Positions 8,462 to 17,082 of a stretch of 64,000 nucleotides of DNA are shown here, in pieces. Both the position numbers and the translations under genes were made by a program. This stretch comes from Aliisedimentitalea scapharcae (GTDB taxonomy: Bacteria; Pseudomonadota; Alphaproteobacteria; Rhodobacterales; Rhodobacteraceae). Location of the stretch: positions 2,232,001 to 2,296,000 of the forward strand of contig NZ_CP123584.1 in NCBI RefSeq assembly GCF_045277565.1, given 5' to 3'. Below the pieces are notes generated by a model. That model was not told the origin of the DNA. It did not search any database and worked only from the letters and a program-made list of their open reading frames with translations. Each line of letters starts with the position of its first letter. Position 1 is the first letter of the stretch.

Positions 8462-9205
8462 ATGCCGACACGCGATACAATTCTGTTGTCAAAGGGGCGA
8501 TATCAGGCCCGGCTTGGTCAGTCGGATGATGATCTGATCCGGGCGCAAAACCTGCGCGGCCTGTGTTTTCGCAGGGATGGCGTGGATCAGGACAGCTATG
8601 ACCCCGGCTGTGTCCATGTTCTGGTCGAAGAACGCGTCACCGGCCGTCTGGTCTGTTGCTTTCGCATGTTGATGTTGCAGAACGGAGCCGATGTACCCCA
8701 CAGTTATTCGGCCCAGTTCTATGATTTGACAGCGCTTTTTGGATTTCCGGGCTCGATGGTCGAATTGGGACGGTTTTGTATTCACCCTGATCACGCCGAT
8801 GCTGACATCCTGCGTGTGGCCTGGGGAGCAATGACGCAGTTCGTGGATCAACATGGCGTCGAAATGCTGTTTGGATGTTCCTCGTTTGTCGGGACGCAGG
8901 CCGATCAATATCTGGATGTCTTTGCCGTACTAAAGCATCGGCATCTGGCACCGGAACGGTGGTTGCCCCGGATCAAGGCACCGGACGTCTTTCGGTTTGC
9001 CGCCCAGGTGCGCCGTCCACCGGATTCGCAAAAGGCCCTGCAGAAGATGCCGCCGTTGTTGCGGACGTATTTGTTGATGGGGGGGTGGGTCAGTGACCAT
9101 GCGGTGGTGGATCAGCAGATGAACACGTTGCACGTGTTTACCGGCCTTGAAATCAATGCGATTCCCCCGGCGCGGAAACGTTTGTTGCGGGCTGTAGCCG
9201 GGTAA
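8462..9205 (+). CDS. olsB: OlsB-like ornithine N-acyltransferase (GNAT fold)
   Basis: 247 residues. The sequence resembles the L-ornithine N-alpha-acyltransferase OlsB, which makes lyso-ornithine lipid from acyl-ACP and ornithine. Family features: an early LRGLCFR motif, SYAAQF-like SYSAQFYDL, then VELGRFCIHPDH (about 100-111), GCSSFVG and a C-terminal tail with LLRTYLLMGG. Ornithine lipids are common phosphate-free membrane lipids in roseobacters. The second enzyme, OlsA, is not in the window. bamE lies 124 nt upstream on the same strand. Substrate is inferred from family resemblance only. Confidence 0.8.
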   Translation: MPTRDTILLSKGRYQARLGQSDDDLIRAQNLRGLCFRRDGVDQDSYDPGCVHVLVEERVTGRLVCCFRMLMLQNGADVPHSYSAQFYDLTALFGFPGSMVELGRFCIHPDHADADILRVAWGAMTQFVDQHGVEMLFGCSSFVGTQADQYLDVFAVLKHRHLAPERWLPRIKAPDVFRFAAQVRRPPDSQKALQKMPPLLRTYLLMGGWVSDHAVVDQQMNTLHVFTGLEINAIPPARKRLLRAVAG

Positions 9206-9209
9206 TTTC

Positions 9210-9233
9210 AGGTATTTTTGACCAGAAAGAAGC
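9210..9233 (+). repeat. Copy 1 of a dispersed 24-nt intergenic repeat
   Basis: AGGTATT, four variable bases, then ACCAGAAAGAAGC, read on the plus strand just after the olsB-like stop. Two more copies lie at 23220-23243 (plus) and 59229-59252 (minus). Outside the variable centre the three copies agree, except that this copy can also be aligned as AGGTATTTTTG-ACCAG. All three are in intergenic gaps close to gene ends. Confidence 0.7.
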
Positions 9234-9275
9234 CAGAGCGTTGACGCCCGGTGCCCAGCCGTTTAGCTGCCGGAT

Positions 9276-11084
9276 ATGGCACGTATTCCTCTTTTGCAGA
9301 TGGCCGGAATTTCACTGACCTTTGGTGGTGATCCGGTGTTTGATAATCTTGATCTGGTGGTCCAGCCAGGCGACCGTGTCGCCCTGGTCGGCCGGAATGG
9401 GTCGGGCAAATCCACCCTGATGAAAGTCATGGCAGGATTGGTGGAGCCAGATCGCGGCGACATTGTTGTCCCACCGGGCAAAAGCGTCGGTTACATGGAG
9501 CAGGACCCCGGAATGAAAGGGTTTGCCACGTTGGGTGACTATGCCGCCAGCGGATTGGAGCCCGGTGAATTGTACAAAGTGGAACGGGCTGGAGAAGGGT
9601 TGAAGTTCGACCCGGCGCGTCCGATTGAAACGGCTTCGGGTGGGGAACGACGTCGCGCAGCATTGGCCAAATTGATGGCCGAAGCCCCGGATCTGATGTT
9701 GTTGGACGAACCGACCAACCACCTGGACATCGAAGCGATCGGCTGGCTCGAAGCCGAACTGAAGGCCACGCGCGCCGCCTATGTGCTGATTTCTCATGAC
9801 CGCGCATTTTTGCGTGAATTGACCCGCGCAACCCTTTGGATTGACAGGGGAACGGTGCGGCGGCAGGAAAAGGGTTTTGATGCTTTCGAAGCCTGGCGTG
9901 ACAAGGTCTGGGATGATGAGGACATGGCGCGTCACAAGTTGAACCGGCTGATCAAATCCGAAAGCCGCTGGGCCGTCGAAGGTATCAGCGCCCGGCGCAA
10001 GCGCAATATGGGCCGGGTGCGCGCCCTGCATGAGCTCAAGGACCAGCGCGCCGGTCAGATCAAACGTCAGGGCACTGCCGATATGGCGTTTGACGGGGCA
10101 CCAAAATCAGGGCGCCAAGTGGTCGAGGCTGTTGACCTGTCCAAATCCTTCGATGGAAAACCTATTGTGCGCAACTTTTCGCTCAAGGTGCAGCGTGGCG
10201 ACCGGATTGCTTTTGTCGGACCCAACGGGGTGGGCAAAACGACGGTGTTGAAGATGTTGTTGGGGTTGGAACAACCGGATGACGGACAGATCCGGATGGG
10301 CACCAATCTGGAACTTGCCATGTTTGATCAGACCCGTGACCAGCTGGATCCGGACATGAGCCTGTGGGACAATCTGACCAGCGACCCCGGCATGCGGGTT
10401 TCCGGCAAGGCGGATCAAGTGATGGTACGCGGAGAGCCGCGCCATGTGGTCGGGTATCTCAAGGATTTTCTGTTTGACGAACGCCAGGCCCGTGCACCGG
10501 TACGGTCGCTGTCAGGGGGCGAAAAGGCGCGGCTGTTGTTGGCGCGATTGATGGCACGACAAAGCAACCTTCTGGTGTTGGACGAACCGACAAACGATCT
10601 GGACGTGGAAACGTTGGATCTGTTGCAGGAAATTCTGGACGACTATGATGGGACCGTTCTGTTGGTCAGCCACGACCGGGATTTTCTGGACCGGATCGCG
10701 ACAACGACGATTGCCATGGAAGGCAACGGGCAGGCCGTAGCCTATGCTGGTGGCTGGAGCGACTATCAGGCCCAACGTGCGCCCGAACAGACCAAGGTCC
10801 AGGCCAAGCCCAAGGTAGACAAACCCAAAGCCAAGCCTGAGCCAAAGGCCAAGTCGGGCCTGTCCTTTACCGAAAAGCATCGGCTGGAGGCTTTGCCGGG
10901 CGAAATTGAACGGTTAGAGCAGGAAATCGCCAAATTGGAACAGTTGATGGCGGACCCTGAATTGTTTTCACGCGACCCGGTCAAGTTCCAGAAGGCCAGC
11001 GAAGCCCTGGTGGAGCGGCAGAACAAGCTGTCAGAAGCGGAAGAAGAATGGCTGGAACTGGAAGAAAAGTCCGAAGCAGGATGA
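9276..11084 (+). CDS. uup: ABC-F ATPase of the Uup subfamily
   Basis: Soluble twin-ATPase ABC-F protein acting on the ribosome or DNA rather than in transport. 602 residues: Walker A GRNGSGKST (about 40) and GPNGVGKTT (about 319), signatures SGGERRRAA and SGGEKARLL, Walker B LMLLDEPTNHLD and LLVLDEPTNDLD. The interdomain linker with GISARRKRNMGRVRAL, the MVRGEPRHVVGYL segment and the C-terminal coiled coil (about 535-602) match Uup, which suppresses precise transposon excision in E. coli and affects ribosome function. A different ABC-F (YheS type) is encoded at 47.5-49.4 kb. It ends 6 nt before the next gene. Confidence 0.9.
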   Translation: MARIPLLQMAGISLTFGGDPVFDNLDLVVQPGDRVALVGRNGSGKSTLMKVMAGLVEPDRGDIVVPPGKSVGYMEQDPGMKGFATLGDYAASGLEPGELYKVERAGEGLKFDPARPIETASGGERRRAALAKLMAEAPDLMLLDEPTNHLDIEAIGWLEAELKATRAAYVLISHDRAFLRELTRATLWIDRGTVRRQEKGFDAFEAWRDKVWDDEDMARHKLNRLIKSESRWAVEGISARRKRNMGRVRALHELKDQRAGQIKRQGTADMAFDGAPKSGRQVVEAVDLSKSFDGKPIVRNFSLKVQRGDRIAFVGPNGVGKTTVLKMLLGLEQPDDGQIRMGTNLELAMFDQTRDQLDPDMSLWDNLTSDPGMRVSGKADQVMVRGEPRHVVGYLKDFLFDERQARAPVRSLSGGEKARLLLARLMARQSNLLVLDEPTNDLDVETLDLLQEILDDYDGTVLLVSHDRDFLDRIATTTIAMEGNGQAVAYAGGWSDYQAQRAPEQTKVQAKPKVDKPKAKPEPKAKSGLSFTEKHRLEALPGEIERLEQEIAKLEQLMADPELFSRDPVKFQKASEALVERQNKLSEAEEEWLELEEKSEAG

Positions 11085-11090
11085 TCTGAT

Positions 11091-11639
11091 ATGTGCGCGC
11101 AGATCATTTTTCTGCATGGCCCTTCCAGCAGTGGAAAATCCACATTGGCCCGCGCGCTGCAGGCCCAGGTTGACCGCCCGTTCTGGCATGTGTCGATTGA
11201 TCACCTGCGAGACAGCGGCATGATTCCGATACACCGGTTCCGCGCTGGTGATTTTGACTGGATGCAGAGCAGAGAACGGGTTTTCGAAGGGTTTCATACG
11301 TCGCTGTCTGCCTATGCGGACGCTGGGAACAATCTGATCGTCGAACATATTCTGGATCAATCAGAGTGGGGCGGGCGGCTGGTCGCGCTACTTGCCGATC
11401 ATGATGTGTTCTTTGTCGGGATGCATTGTGATCTGGAAACGCTCAACAGGCGGGAACAGCAGCGGGCGGATCGACCTGTTGGCAGCGCACAGCGGGATTT
11501 CGACACCGTTCATGACGGGCGGGTGTATGACCTGGAGTTGAACGGAGCCGATCCGGTCGACACCAATGTCTCCAAATTATTGCACGTCTGGCGCAGCGGG
11601 CGGCGGAAATCCGAATTCCGCGCCGCCCAACTGATGTGA
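11091..11639 (+). CDS. Chloramphenicol phosphotransferase-like P-loop kinase
   Basis: 182 residues. A P-loop HGPSSSGKST (about 9-18) is followed by a segment FWHVSIDHLRDSGMIP with the Asp expected at the acceptor site, then IVEHILDQSEW. These match the chloramphenicol 3-O-phosphotransferase-like (CPT) kinase family, whose members mostly act on unknown small molecules. Antibiotic resistance is therefore not implied. It starts 6 nt after uup and likely shares its transcript. Its stop touches the stop of the convergent SDR gene with no spacer. Confidence 0.75.
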   Translation: MCAQIIFLHGPSSSGKSTLARALQAQVDRPFWHVSIDHLRDSGMIPIHRFRAGDFDWMQSRERVFEGFHTSLSAYADAGNNLIVEHILDQSEWGGRLVALLADHDVFFVGMHCDLETLNRREQQRADRPVGSAQRDFDTVHDGRVYDLELNGADPVDTNVSKLLHVWRSGRRKSEFRAAQLM

Positions 11640-12395
11640 TCAACGCATGCGCAGGGCACCGTCGATGCGGATGACTTCGCCGTTCAGATATCCCATTTCG
11701 ACAATGAAACCGGCCAGACGGCCGTATTCGCGCGGATCGCCCAAACGGGCAGGGTTGGGCACATCGGCGGCCAGTTGCTGTTGCACGTCTTCGGGCAGGC
11801 CGGCCAGCATCGGGGTCATAAAGATCCCCGGCGCAATGGTCATCACCCGAATTCCGGTGGATGACAGATCGCGTGCCATCGGCAGGGTCATGCCGACCAC
11901 GCCGCCCTTGGAGGCGGCATAGGCAACCTGGCCCTTTTGCCCGTCAAAGGCCGCAATTGATGCGGTGTTGATGATTACGCCGCGCCCACCGTCAGATTCC
12001 GGTTCGTTCCGGGCAATTTCGACGGCGGCCAGACGGGACACATTGAAAGTGCCGACCAGGTTGATATCGATGGTGCGTTTATAGGCGTCCAGGGGATGCG
12101 GCCCATCCTTGCCGACGGTTTTGATGCCATAGGCGATGCCGGCGCAATTTACCGCCGCGGTGATCTTGCCCATCTTCTCAACAGCGGTTGCGATGGCTGC
12201 GGCAACGCTGTCTTCATCCGTCACATCGGTCTGGGCAAAATGTCCTCCGATTTCGGCGGCCACGGCTTGTCCGCGTTCAGAGTCCCGGTCGAGAATCGTC
12301 ACCTGAGCGCCGTTCTCGGCAAAGTAGCGCGCGGTGGCTTCTCCCAGACCAGAGGCACCTCCGGTGATGACGGCGGCAGTAGTAGACAGCTGCAT
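11640..12395 (-). CDS. SDR-family 3-hydroxyacyl-CoA dehydrogenase-like (HSD10 type)
   Basis: 251 residues. Classic short-chain dehydrogenase: TGGASGLG NAD motif (about 11-18), acidic LDRD after beta-2 indicating NAD(H), NCAGIAYG, Ser in NTASIAAFDGQ and the YAASK catalytic pair (about 157-161). The GQKGQVAYAASKGGVVGMT context and C-terminal GEVIRIDGALRM match type II 3-hydroxyacyl-CoA dehydrogenases (HSD17B10-like) used in beta-oxidation or branched-chain amino-acid breakdown. It is a single gene here, convergent with the kinase gene; exact substrate unknown. Confidence 0.85.
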   Translation of the reverse strand: MQLSTTAAVITGGASGLGEATARYFAENGAQVTILDRDSERGQAVAAEIGGHFAQTDVTDEDSVAAAIATAVEKMGKITAAVNCAGIAYGIKTVGKDGPHPLDAYKRTIDINLVGTFNVSRLAAVEIARNEPESDGGRGVIINTASIAAFDGQKGQVAYAASKGGVVGMTLPMARDLSSTGIRVMTIAPGIFMTPMLAGLPEDVQQQLAADVPNPARLGDPREYGRLAGFIVEMGYLNGEVIRIDGALRMR

Positions 12396-12425
12396 GGTGG
12401 CTTCCTTTGGTTTATGAACGTGTGT

Positions 12426-13403
12426 TCAAATAACCTGTGGGTGACCCTGCTGTCCAGTTTTTCGAGGCGAATGCCGGAACGTCATCAACCGGCGATCCAA
12501 GGCGGCCAAAGGACCAAGCGTACGCCCCAGCGGCGGCCACCAGATCCAAGTGCCTCCCAGAGTTTGCAAATCCGCACCGGTCCCCAATTTGAACCGGGCC
12601 AGACCGGGCGCGTCTTCTGTATTGACCAATCCAAGATCGAGCTGCACGCACCCCTGTTCGTGCAGCCATTCAATGGCATTCCAAATCAACAGGTTATGTG
12701 CCGAAGTTTGGCGGCCTCTGGGGCTGCTGACCGCGATGTGGTAAGTGGCACCGCCCCCGTGGCGCAAGACAAGGATTGCGGCGACCGGGTCATTGCCGTC
12801 ATAGGCTGTAAACAGCTTGGCCTGGCCCGGGTTTTCGCGGGCATAGGCCAATGTCAACGCGATGGGCCAGTTTTGATACCTGCGTTGGCGTTGCTGAATT
12901 TGATCACTGGTCAATACCCAGTGAGTCGGATCCTGAGCCAGATTCTGCTGCGTGACCCGCAACGCCTGCGATTCGCTGTGGACAAGACGGTTACGCCATT
13001 TTTGGTGCAGTTGCGCACGCAATTGGGTGAGGTCGCGATCCAGTTTTAGGATCGCCGCACGTGCCGGACCGACCAATGGCACTGCACCCAATGGGCCAAG
13101 ATTGGGTTCCGGGTGATCAGGTGACAGCAGGATCGGAGTTCGGGTCAACCCTTCTTCCTGAAGGATTTCCAAGAGGCGCTGGGGCTTGCGCAACTGGACA
13201 CGCGGTAGCATCGCGACGTCGATCCCGGGCCAGAATCGGCGTCTCAATACCAAAATACGGTCCAATTGTGGGAGAATCAGCGGTGTTCGACCGAGATAGC
13301 GCAACGCTCCGGCAAATTCGCTGGATTGTTGCAGGGGGCGGACAGTATCGGTCCGGCGGGGCCTGACGGGTGGGGACATCTGGGCAGCGGCAATATCAAA
13401 CAT
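12426..13403 (-). CDS. FemAB/GNAT-like acyltransferase domain protein
   Basis: 325 residues with the C-terminal half of a GNAT/FemAB-type aminoacyl- or acyltransferase: LRAQLHQKWRNRLVHSE (about 147-163), then KLFTAYDGNDPVAAILVL, ATYHIAVSS and a GCVQLDLGLVN segment near residue 275. Members of this group transfer amino acids or acyl groups to cell-wall or exopolysaccharide precursors. The N-terminal third is less conserved and rich in Arg, Pro and Leu. It follows the SDR gene on the same strand with 30 nt between the genes. Substrate unknown. Confidence 0.7.
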   Translation of the reverse strand: MFDIAAAQMSPPVRPRRTDTVRPLQQSSEFAGALRYLGRTPLILPQLDRILVLRRRFWPGIDVAMLPRVQLRKPQRLLEILQEEGLTRTPILLSPDHPEPNLGPLGAVPLVGPARAAILKLDRDLTQLRAQLHQKWRNRLVHSESQALRVTQQNLAQDPTHWVLTSDQIQQRQRRYQNWPIALTLAYARENPGQAKLFTAYDGNDPVAAILVLRHGGGATYHIAVSSPRGRQTSAHNLLIWNAIEWLHEQGCVQLDLGLVNTEDAPGLARFKLGTGADLQTLGGTWIWWPPLGRTLGPLAALDRRLMTFRHSPRKTGQQGHPQVI

Positions 13404-13449
13404 GTGCTTGATTAACCGGCGTGAAACCTAATTCACGGTTAATGGCGTC

Positions 13450-13587
13450 ATGAAAAAATCTGTTCTTATCCTGGGCCACACCGCCCGCGCCCCGCGAATG
13501 ACAAAGGCGGCGGCCGTCCTAATGGCCACCGCCTTGTCGATTCCGGTCTTTTTGATACTCAACCTGTTGGATTGGTTGCTGCTTTAG
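13450..13587 (+). CDS. Possible small single-span membrane protein
   Basis: A 45-codon frame, ATG 13450 to TAG 13587, in the gap between the divergent FemAB-like gene and tyrS. The product begins with MKKS, has a basic segment (TARAPRMTK) and a hydrophobic stretch of about 22 residues ending NLLDWLLL, so it looks like a small inner-membrane peptide with positive residues inside. Its last 4 bases overlap the tyrS stop on the other strand. No strong ribosome site precedes it, so I hold it only as a candidate. Confidence 0.4.
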   Translation: MKKSVLILGHTARAPRMTKAAAVLMATALSIPVFLILNLLDWLLL

Positions 13588-14840
13588 CCGGCCAGCTGGA
13601 CCAAAGCGTGGCGTTTTTTACCGGCACTCAATTTGATGGGCGAGGACAGGGCACCTGTATCAACCATCAACCCGGCGTCAGTCAGCGGCTGGTCATCCAT
13701 CCGTGCGCCGTTTTCCGCAATCAGACGTTTGGCGTCCTTGCCTGATTTGGCCAGTCCGGATTTGACCAGAAGCTGGACAATGGAAATGCCATCCCCAATG
13801 TCCGCCGCCCCCAGGGTCAGAGTCGGAAGATCAGCACCGACACCGCCCTTTTCAAAGACCTCTCGTGCGGTGGATTCGGCGGCAGCGGCAGCATGTGCCC
13901 CATGCAGCAATGTGGTGACTTCATTGGCCAGAATCACCTTGGCGGCATTGACTTCGGACCCTTCCAGCGCGCCCAGGCGGTCACATTCGTCCACCGGAAG
14001 CTCGGTATAGAGCTTTAGGAATCGCCCCACATCCGCGTCGGTTGTGTTGCGCCAGAACTGCCAGAATTCGTAAGGCGACCGCATTTCCGGGTTCAACCAG
14101 ACGGCACCATCCTGGGACTTTCCCATCTTCTTGCCATCACTGGTGGTCAGCAGCGGAGAGGTCAGGCCATAGACTTCGTGGTCGATCACCCGGCGGGTCA
14201 GGTCAATCCCGTTGACAATATTTCCCCACTGATCCGATCCGCCCATCTGCAACACGCAGCCATAGCGCCGATTCAGCTCCATAAAGTCATAGGCCTGGAG
14301 AATCATGTAGTTGAATTCGAGAAAGGACAGAGATTGCTCCCGGTCCAGCCGTGATTTTACCGATTCAAAGGCCAACATCCGGTTGACGCTGAAATGGCGA
14401 CCGATATCACGCAGGAATTCCAGATAGTTCAACCCATCCAGCCATTCGGCATTGTTCAGCATCAGCGCCCGGTTTGGCGCGTCGCTGTCATAGTCGATAT
14501 AGGCCGAAAACACCTTTTTGATTCCGGCAATATTGTCGTCGATCTGTGCTTCGGTCAGCAGCGGGCGTTCATCCGCGCGAAACGACGGATCGCCCACCTT
14601 GGTGGTGCCGCCGCCCATCAGGGTGATCGGTTGATGCCCGGTCTTTTGCAACCAACGCAACATCATGATCTGGATGAGCGACCCCACATGCAGCGATTTG
14701 GCCGTCGCATCAAAGCCGATGTATGCGGGTTGCCCCGGTGTCATCAGAGCTTCGTCCAGACCCTGATAATCGGTACAATCTGCGAGATACCCCCGCTCCA
14801 TCATGACGGCGATGAAATCCGACTTGGGATGATATGTCAT
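13584..14840 (-). CDS. tyrS: Tyrosyl-tRNA synthetase
   Basis: Charges tRNA-Tyr. 418 residues, class I, with HVGS (residues 51-54) as the HIGH motif, KMGKS (about 240) as KMSKS, and a C-terminal S4 RNA-binding domain (SGLAKSGKDAKRLI onwards). The YIGFDATAKSLHVGSL start and GGSDQWGN motif are specific for bacterial TyrRS. It is divergent from anmK, with 143 nt between the start codons. Confidence 0.97.
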   Translation of the reverse strand: MTYHPKSDFIAVMMERGYLADCTDYQGLDEALMTPGQPAYIGFDATAKSLHVGSLIQIMMLRWLQKTGHQPITLMGGGTTKVGDPSFRADERPLLTEAQIDDNIAGIKKVFSAYIDYDSDAPNRALMLNNAEWLDGLNYLEFLRDIGRHFSVNRMLAFESVKSRLDREQSLSFLEFNYMILQAYDFMELNRRYGCVLQMGGSDQWGNIVNGIDLTRRVIDHEVYGLTSPLLTTSDGKKMGKSQDGAVWLNPEMRSPYEFWQFWRNTTDADVGRFLKLYTELPVDECDRLGALEGSEVNAAKVILANEVTTLLHGAHAAAAAESTAREVFEKGGVGADLPTLTLGAADIGDGISIVQLLVKSGLAKSGKDAKRLIAENGARMDDQPLTDAGLMVDTGALSSPIKLSAGKKRHALVQLAG

Positions 14841-14983
14841 GGCGTACCTCGGCTATTATTATGCGTGCTGGGGTATAAATCGCATTGACGAGGGTTGGAA
14901 CCTGTTTTCGTGGCAAAATCGCTGCTCTATGGTGATGGTTAACCGACCCGTAACATGTCGGAGCGAAAAATGAGGATAAGGCC

Positions 14984-16093
14984 ATGAGCAGGGCCATTGC
15001 AAAAACCGGTGTGATCCGTGCCCTGGGCGCGATGAGCGGGACATCGTTGGACGGGGTTGATGCGGCCGTTGTCGAAACGGACGGGCAACAGATCTTTGGG
15101 TTTGGTGACAGCAAGTTTCGCGCCTATTCCACCGACGAACAGACGGTCCTGCGCCGTGCCCTGGGGCATTGGCAGGGGGCCGAAGTCACCGCTGCGGCCC
15201 GGTTGATAGAAGAGACCCATACAGAGATTCTGAGCGAATTCGACGATGTTCAAGTGATCGGGTTTCATGGTCAGACCCTGGCCCATGCCCCGCGACTACA
15301 GGGGACGTTGCAGGTTGGTGACGGGGGCGTGTTGGCCGGACGGCTGGGCAAGCCGGTGGTCTGGGATTTTCGCAGCGATGACGTCGCGATGGGCGGCGAA
15401 GGCGCTCCGTTGGCCCCGTTTTTCCATTTCGCCTGCGCCAAATGGATCGGTGCCAGCGACCCCCTGTGTTTCCTGAACCTTGGTGGCGTTGGGAATCTGA
15501 CGTATGTGGATCCGCGGTTTGACCAGCCCGAACAGCCAGGTGCGCTGCTGGCTTTTGACACGGGGCCCGCAAATGCGCCGGTCAATGACCTGCTTCAGGC
15601 CCGATTGGGACTTCCCATGGACCGGGACGGTGCCATTGCACAGTCTGGTACCGTGGAAACCGGTGCGTTGGAATTGTTTTTGGCAGAACCATATTTCTCA
15701 CGTGTTCCGCCCAAGTCGCTGGATCGTAATGATTTCTCTGAAATGATCGGTTTGGTTGGCGAGCTGAACAATGCCGACGCAGCCGCGACTTTGACGGCGA
15801 TGTGTGCCGCGGGTGTGGCAGAGGGAATGCAGCATTGTCCAACCCCGCCGAACCGGGTTCTGGTGACCGGCGGTGGGCGGCATAATCCGGTATTGATGGA
15901 GATGCTGCGGGTGTCTTTGGATTGTCAGGTGGACCCGGTGGAAACGGTTGGATTGGATGGCGATATGCTCGAAGCGCAGGCCTTTGCCCATCTGGCCGTG
16001 CGTGTGGCCCGGGGAATGGCGACGTCCTGTCCTGGGACAACCGGGGTGCGCGCCTGTGTCGGTGGCGGCACCCTCAGCGTTCCCGAAGATTAG
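14984..16093 (+). CDS. anmK: Anhydro-N-acetylmuramic acid kinase
   Basis: Phosphorylates and opens 1,6-anhydro-MurNAc released by NagZ and amidases, returning it to GlcNAc metabolism or to murein recycling. 369 residues. The ATP-binding start ALGAMSGTSLDGVDAA (about 14-29), GFHGQTLAHAP, LNLGGVGNLTY, AFDTGPANAPVNDL and VTGGGRHNPVLM motifs all match AnmK. Divergent from tyrS, in an arrangement often seen in Rhodobacteraceae. Confidence 0.96.
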   Translation: MSRAIAKTGVIRALGAMSGTSLDGVDAAVVETDGQQIFGFGDSKFRAYSTDEQTVLRRALGHWQGAEVTAAARLIEETHTEILSEFDDVQVIGFHGQTLAHAPRLQGTLQVGDGGVLAGRLGKPVVWDFRSDDVAMGGEGAPLAPFFHFACAKWIGASDPLCFLNLGGVGNLTYVDPRFDQPEQPGALLAFDTGPANAPVNDLLQARLGLPMDRDGAIAQSGTVETGALELFLAEPYFSRVPPKSLDRNDFSEMIGLVGELNNADAAATLTAMCAAGVAEGMQHCPTPPNRVLVTGGGRHNPVLMEMLRVSLDCQVDPVETVGLDGDMLEAQAFAHLAVRVARGMATSCPGTTGVRACVGGGTLSVPED

Positions 16094-16109
16094 GTTTTTG
16101 GTTTAACGT

Positions 16110-17012
16110 CTAGTTTTGCAAGTGTTTTATGTATTCTCCTGTGAACACAGCATAGCCTGGTGACGTTGATTTCAGATGCGCCCGGGTTATCGCATGGAAC
16201 GCGGGCAATTGGTGAAACGGTACATTCGGGAACGAATGATGTTCCGCATGATAGGGCATGTTCCAGGCCAGAAACCGCACAAGGCGGTTGGTAAATGTGG
16301 TGCGCGAGTTTTCCAACATATTGGCCACAGGCGGGCATAACCCGTGTTCAGCCAACAGATAGGCCCGCAGGAACGGTTGGCCGATCAGCACCGGTATCAG
16401 CCAGACCCACAGCAACAAAGGTGAATACAGCAGGCTGGCCAGAGCGACGCCATAGACGGCGAGCAGAATTCGGGCTTCGCGTTGAATATCCTTTTGACGC
16501 CGGTCCGGCAGATACGAAGCCGCAGCCTGCCCACGAGCATTTGTGATCAGCGTGCTCAGCATGGCGCGCCAATATCCCCAGCCACTCAGATAGATCAGCC
16601 AGGTGCCCAGCGTTGATGGACGCGGCCCGTGTTCCAGTTCCGGGTCACGTTCGGGGTCATTGGTGAATTTGTGATGTGCCAGGTGAAAATAGCGAAACCA
16701 GACAAAGGGCAGGGCAATCGCCACAGCACAGAAATGGCCGACCACTTCGTTTATCCAGCGGGTTTCAAACGGGGTCTGATGGGTGCATTCGTGGCTGAGC
16801 GTGAACAGAAACACCAGCAGAATGCCGAGCGGCAGCATCAACACCGGCCACAAGGGTACCTTCACCGCGATTCCCAGCATGCACAGGGCAATCGCTCCCA
16901 GATACAGGGCCAGATGGCGCAGGCCTGCGGCATCGGACCGTTTGGTCAATTGGGCTTTGGTTTCAGCGGGCAGCGCTTTTATCAGCGCGGTGTGGTCAAG
17001 TATATCAGACAT
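16110..17012 (-). CDS. Membrane fatty acid desaturase-type di-iron enzyme
   Basis: 300 residues with the three histidine boxes of membrane desaturases/hydroxylases: HECTH (about 93-97), HLAHH (about 131-135) and HAEHH (about 260-264), set between hydrophobic segments (about 33-70, 110-128, 200-235). The exact product could be an acyl-lipid desaturase or a carotenoid-type oxygenase; the family cannot be resolved by eye. The frame is open 73 codons upstream, but ATG 17012 is chosen because upstream codons run into the cupin gene. A perfect 24-bp palindrome overlaps the start codon, suggesting tight control by a dimeric repressor. Confidence 0.8.
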   Translation of the reverse strand: MSDILDHTALIKALPAETKAQLTKRSDAAGLRHLALYLGAIALCMLGIAVKVPLWPVLMLPLGILLVFLFTLSHECTHQTPFETRWINEVVGHFCAVAIALPFVWFRYFHLAHHKFTNDPERDPELEHGPRPSTLGTWLIYLSGWGYWRAMLSTLITNARGQAAASYLPDRRQKDIQREARILLAVYGVALASLLYSPLLLWVWLIPVLIGQPFLRAYLLAEHGLCPPVANMLENSRTTFTNRLVRFLAWNMPYHAEHHSFPNVPFHQLPAFHAITRAHLKSTSPGYAVFTGEYIKHLQN

Positions 17013-17034
17013 ACTGGACAATATTGTCCAGTAT
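17011..17034. promoter_or_regulatory. Perfect 24-bp palindrome on the desaturase start codon
   Basis: The half ATACTGGACAAT is followed immediately by its exact reverse complement, with no spacer. Two bases of the desaturase ATG (17012-17010, minus strand) are part of it. Length, symmetry and position fit an operator for a dimeric regulator (TetR, MarR or GntR type), or a start-codon hairpin in the mRNA. I do not recognise the motif. Confidence 0.6.
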
Positions 17035-17082
17035 CCGATTCGACACAAGGATGACCTGTGATGGTGCCAAATGTTGTCTGGC

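Noticed and set aside
11091..11639. Chloramphenicol resistance gene
   Set aside because: Only family-level similarity to CPT kinases; the family mostly acts on other molecules and there is no resistance context.
12096..13049. A 317-codon plus-strand frame over the SDR and FemAB-like genes
   Set aside because: Spans two clear genes on the opposite strand and shows no motif.
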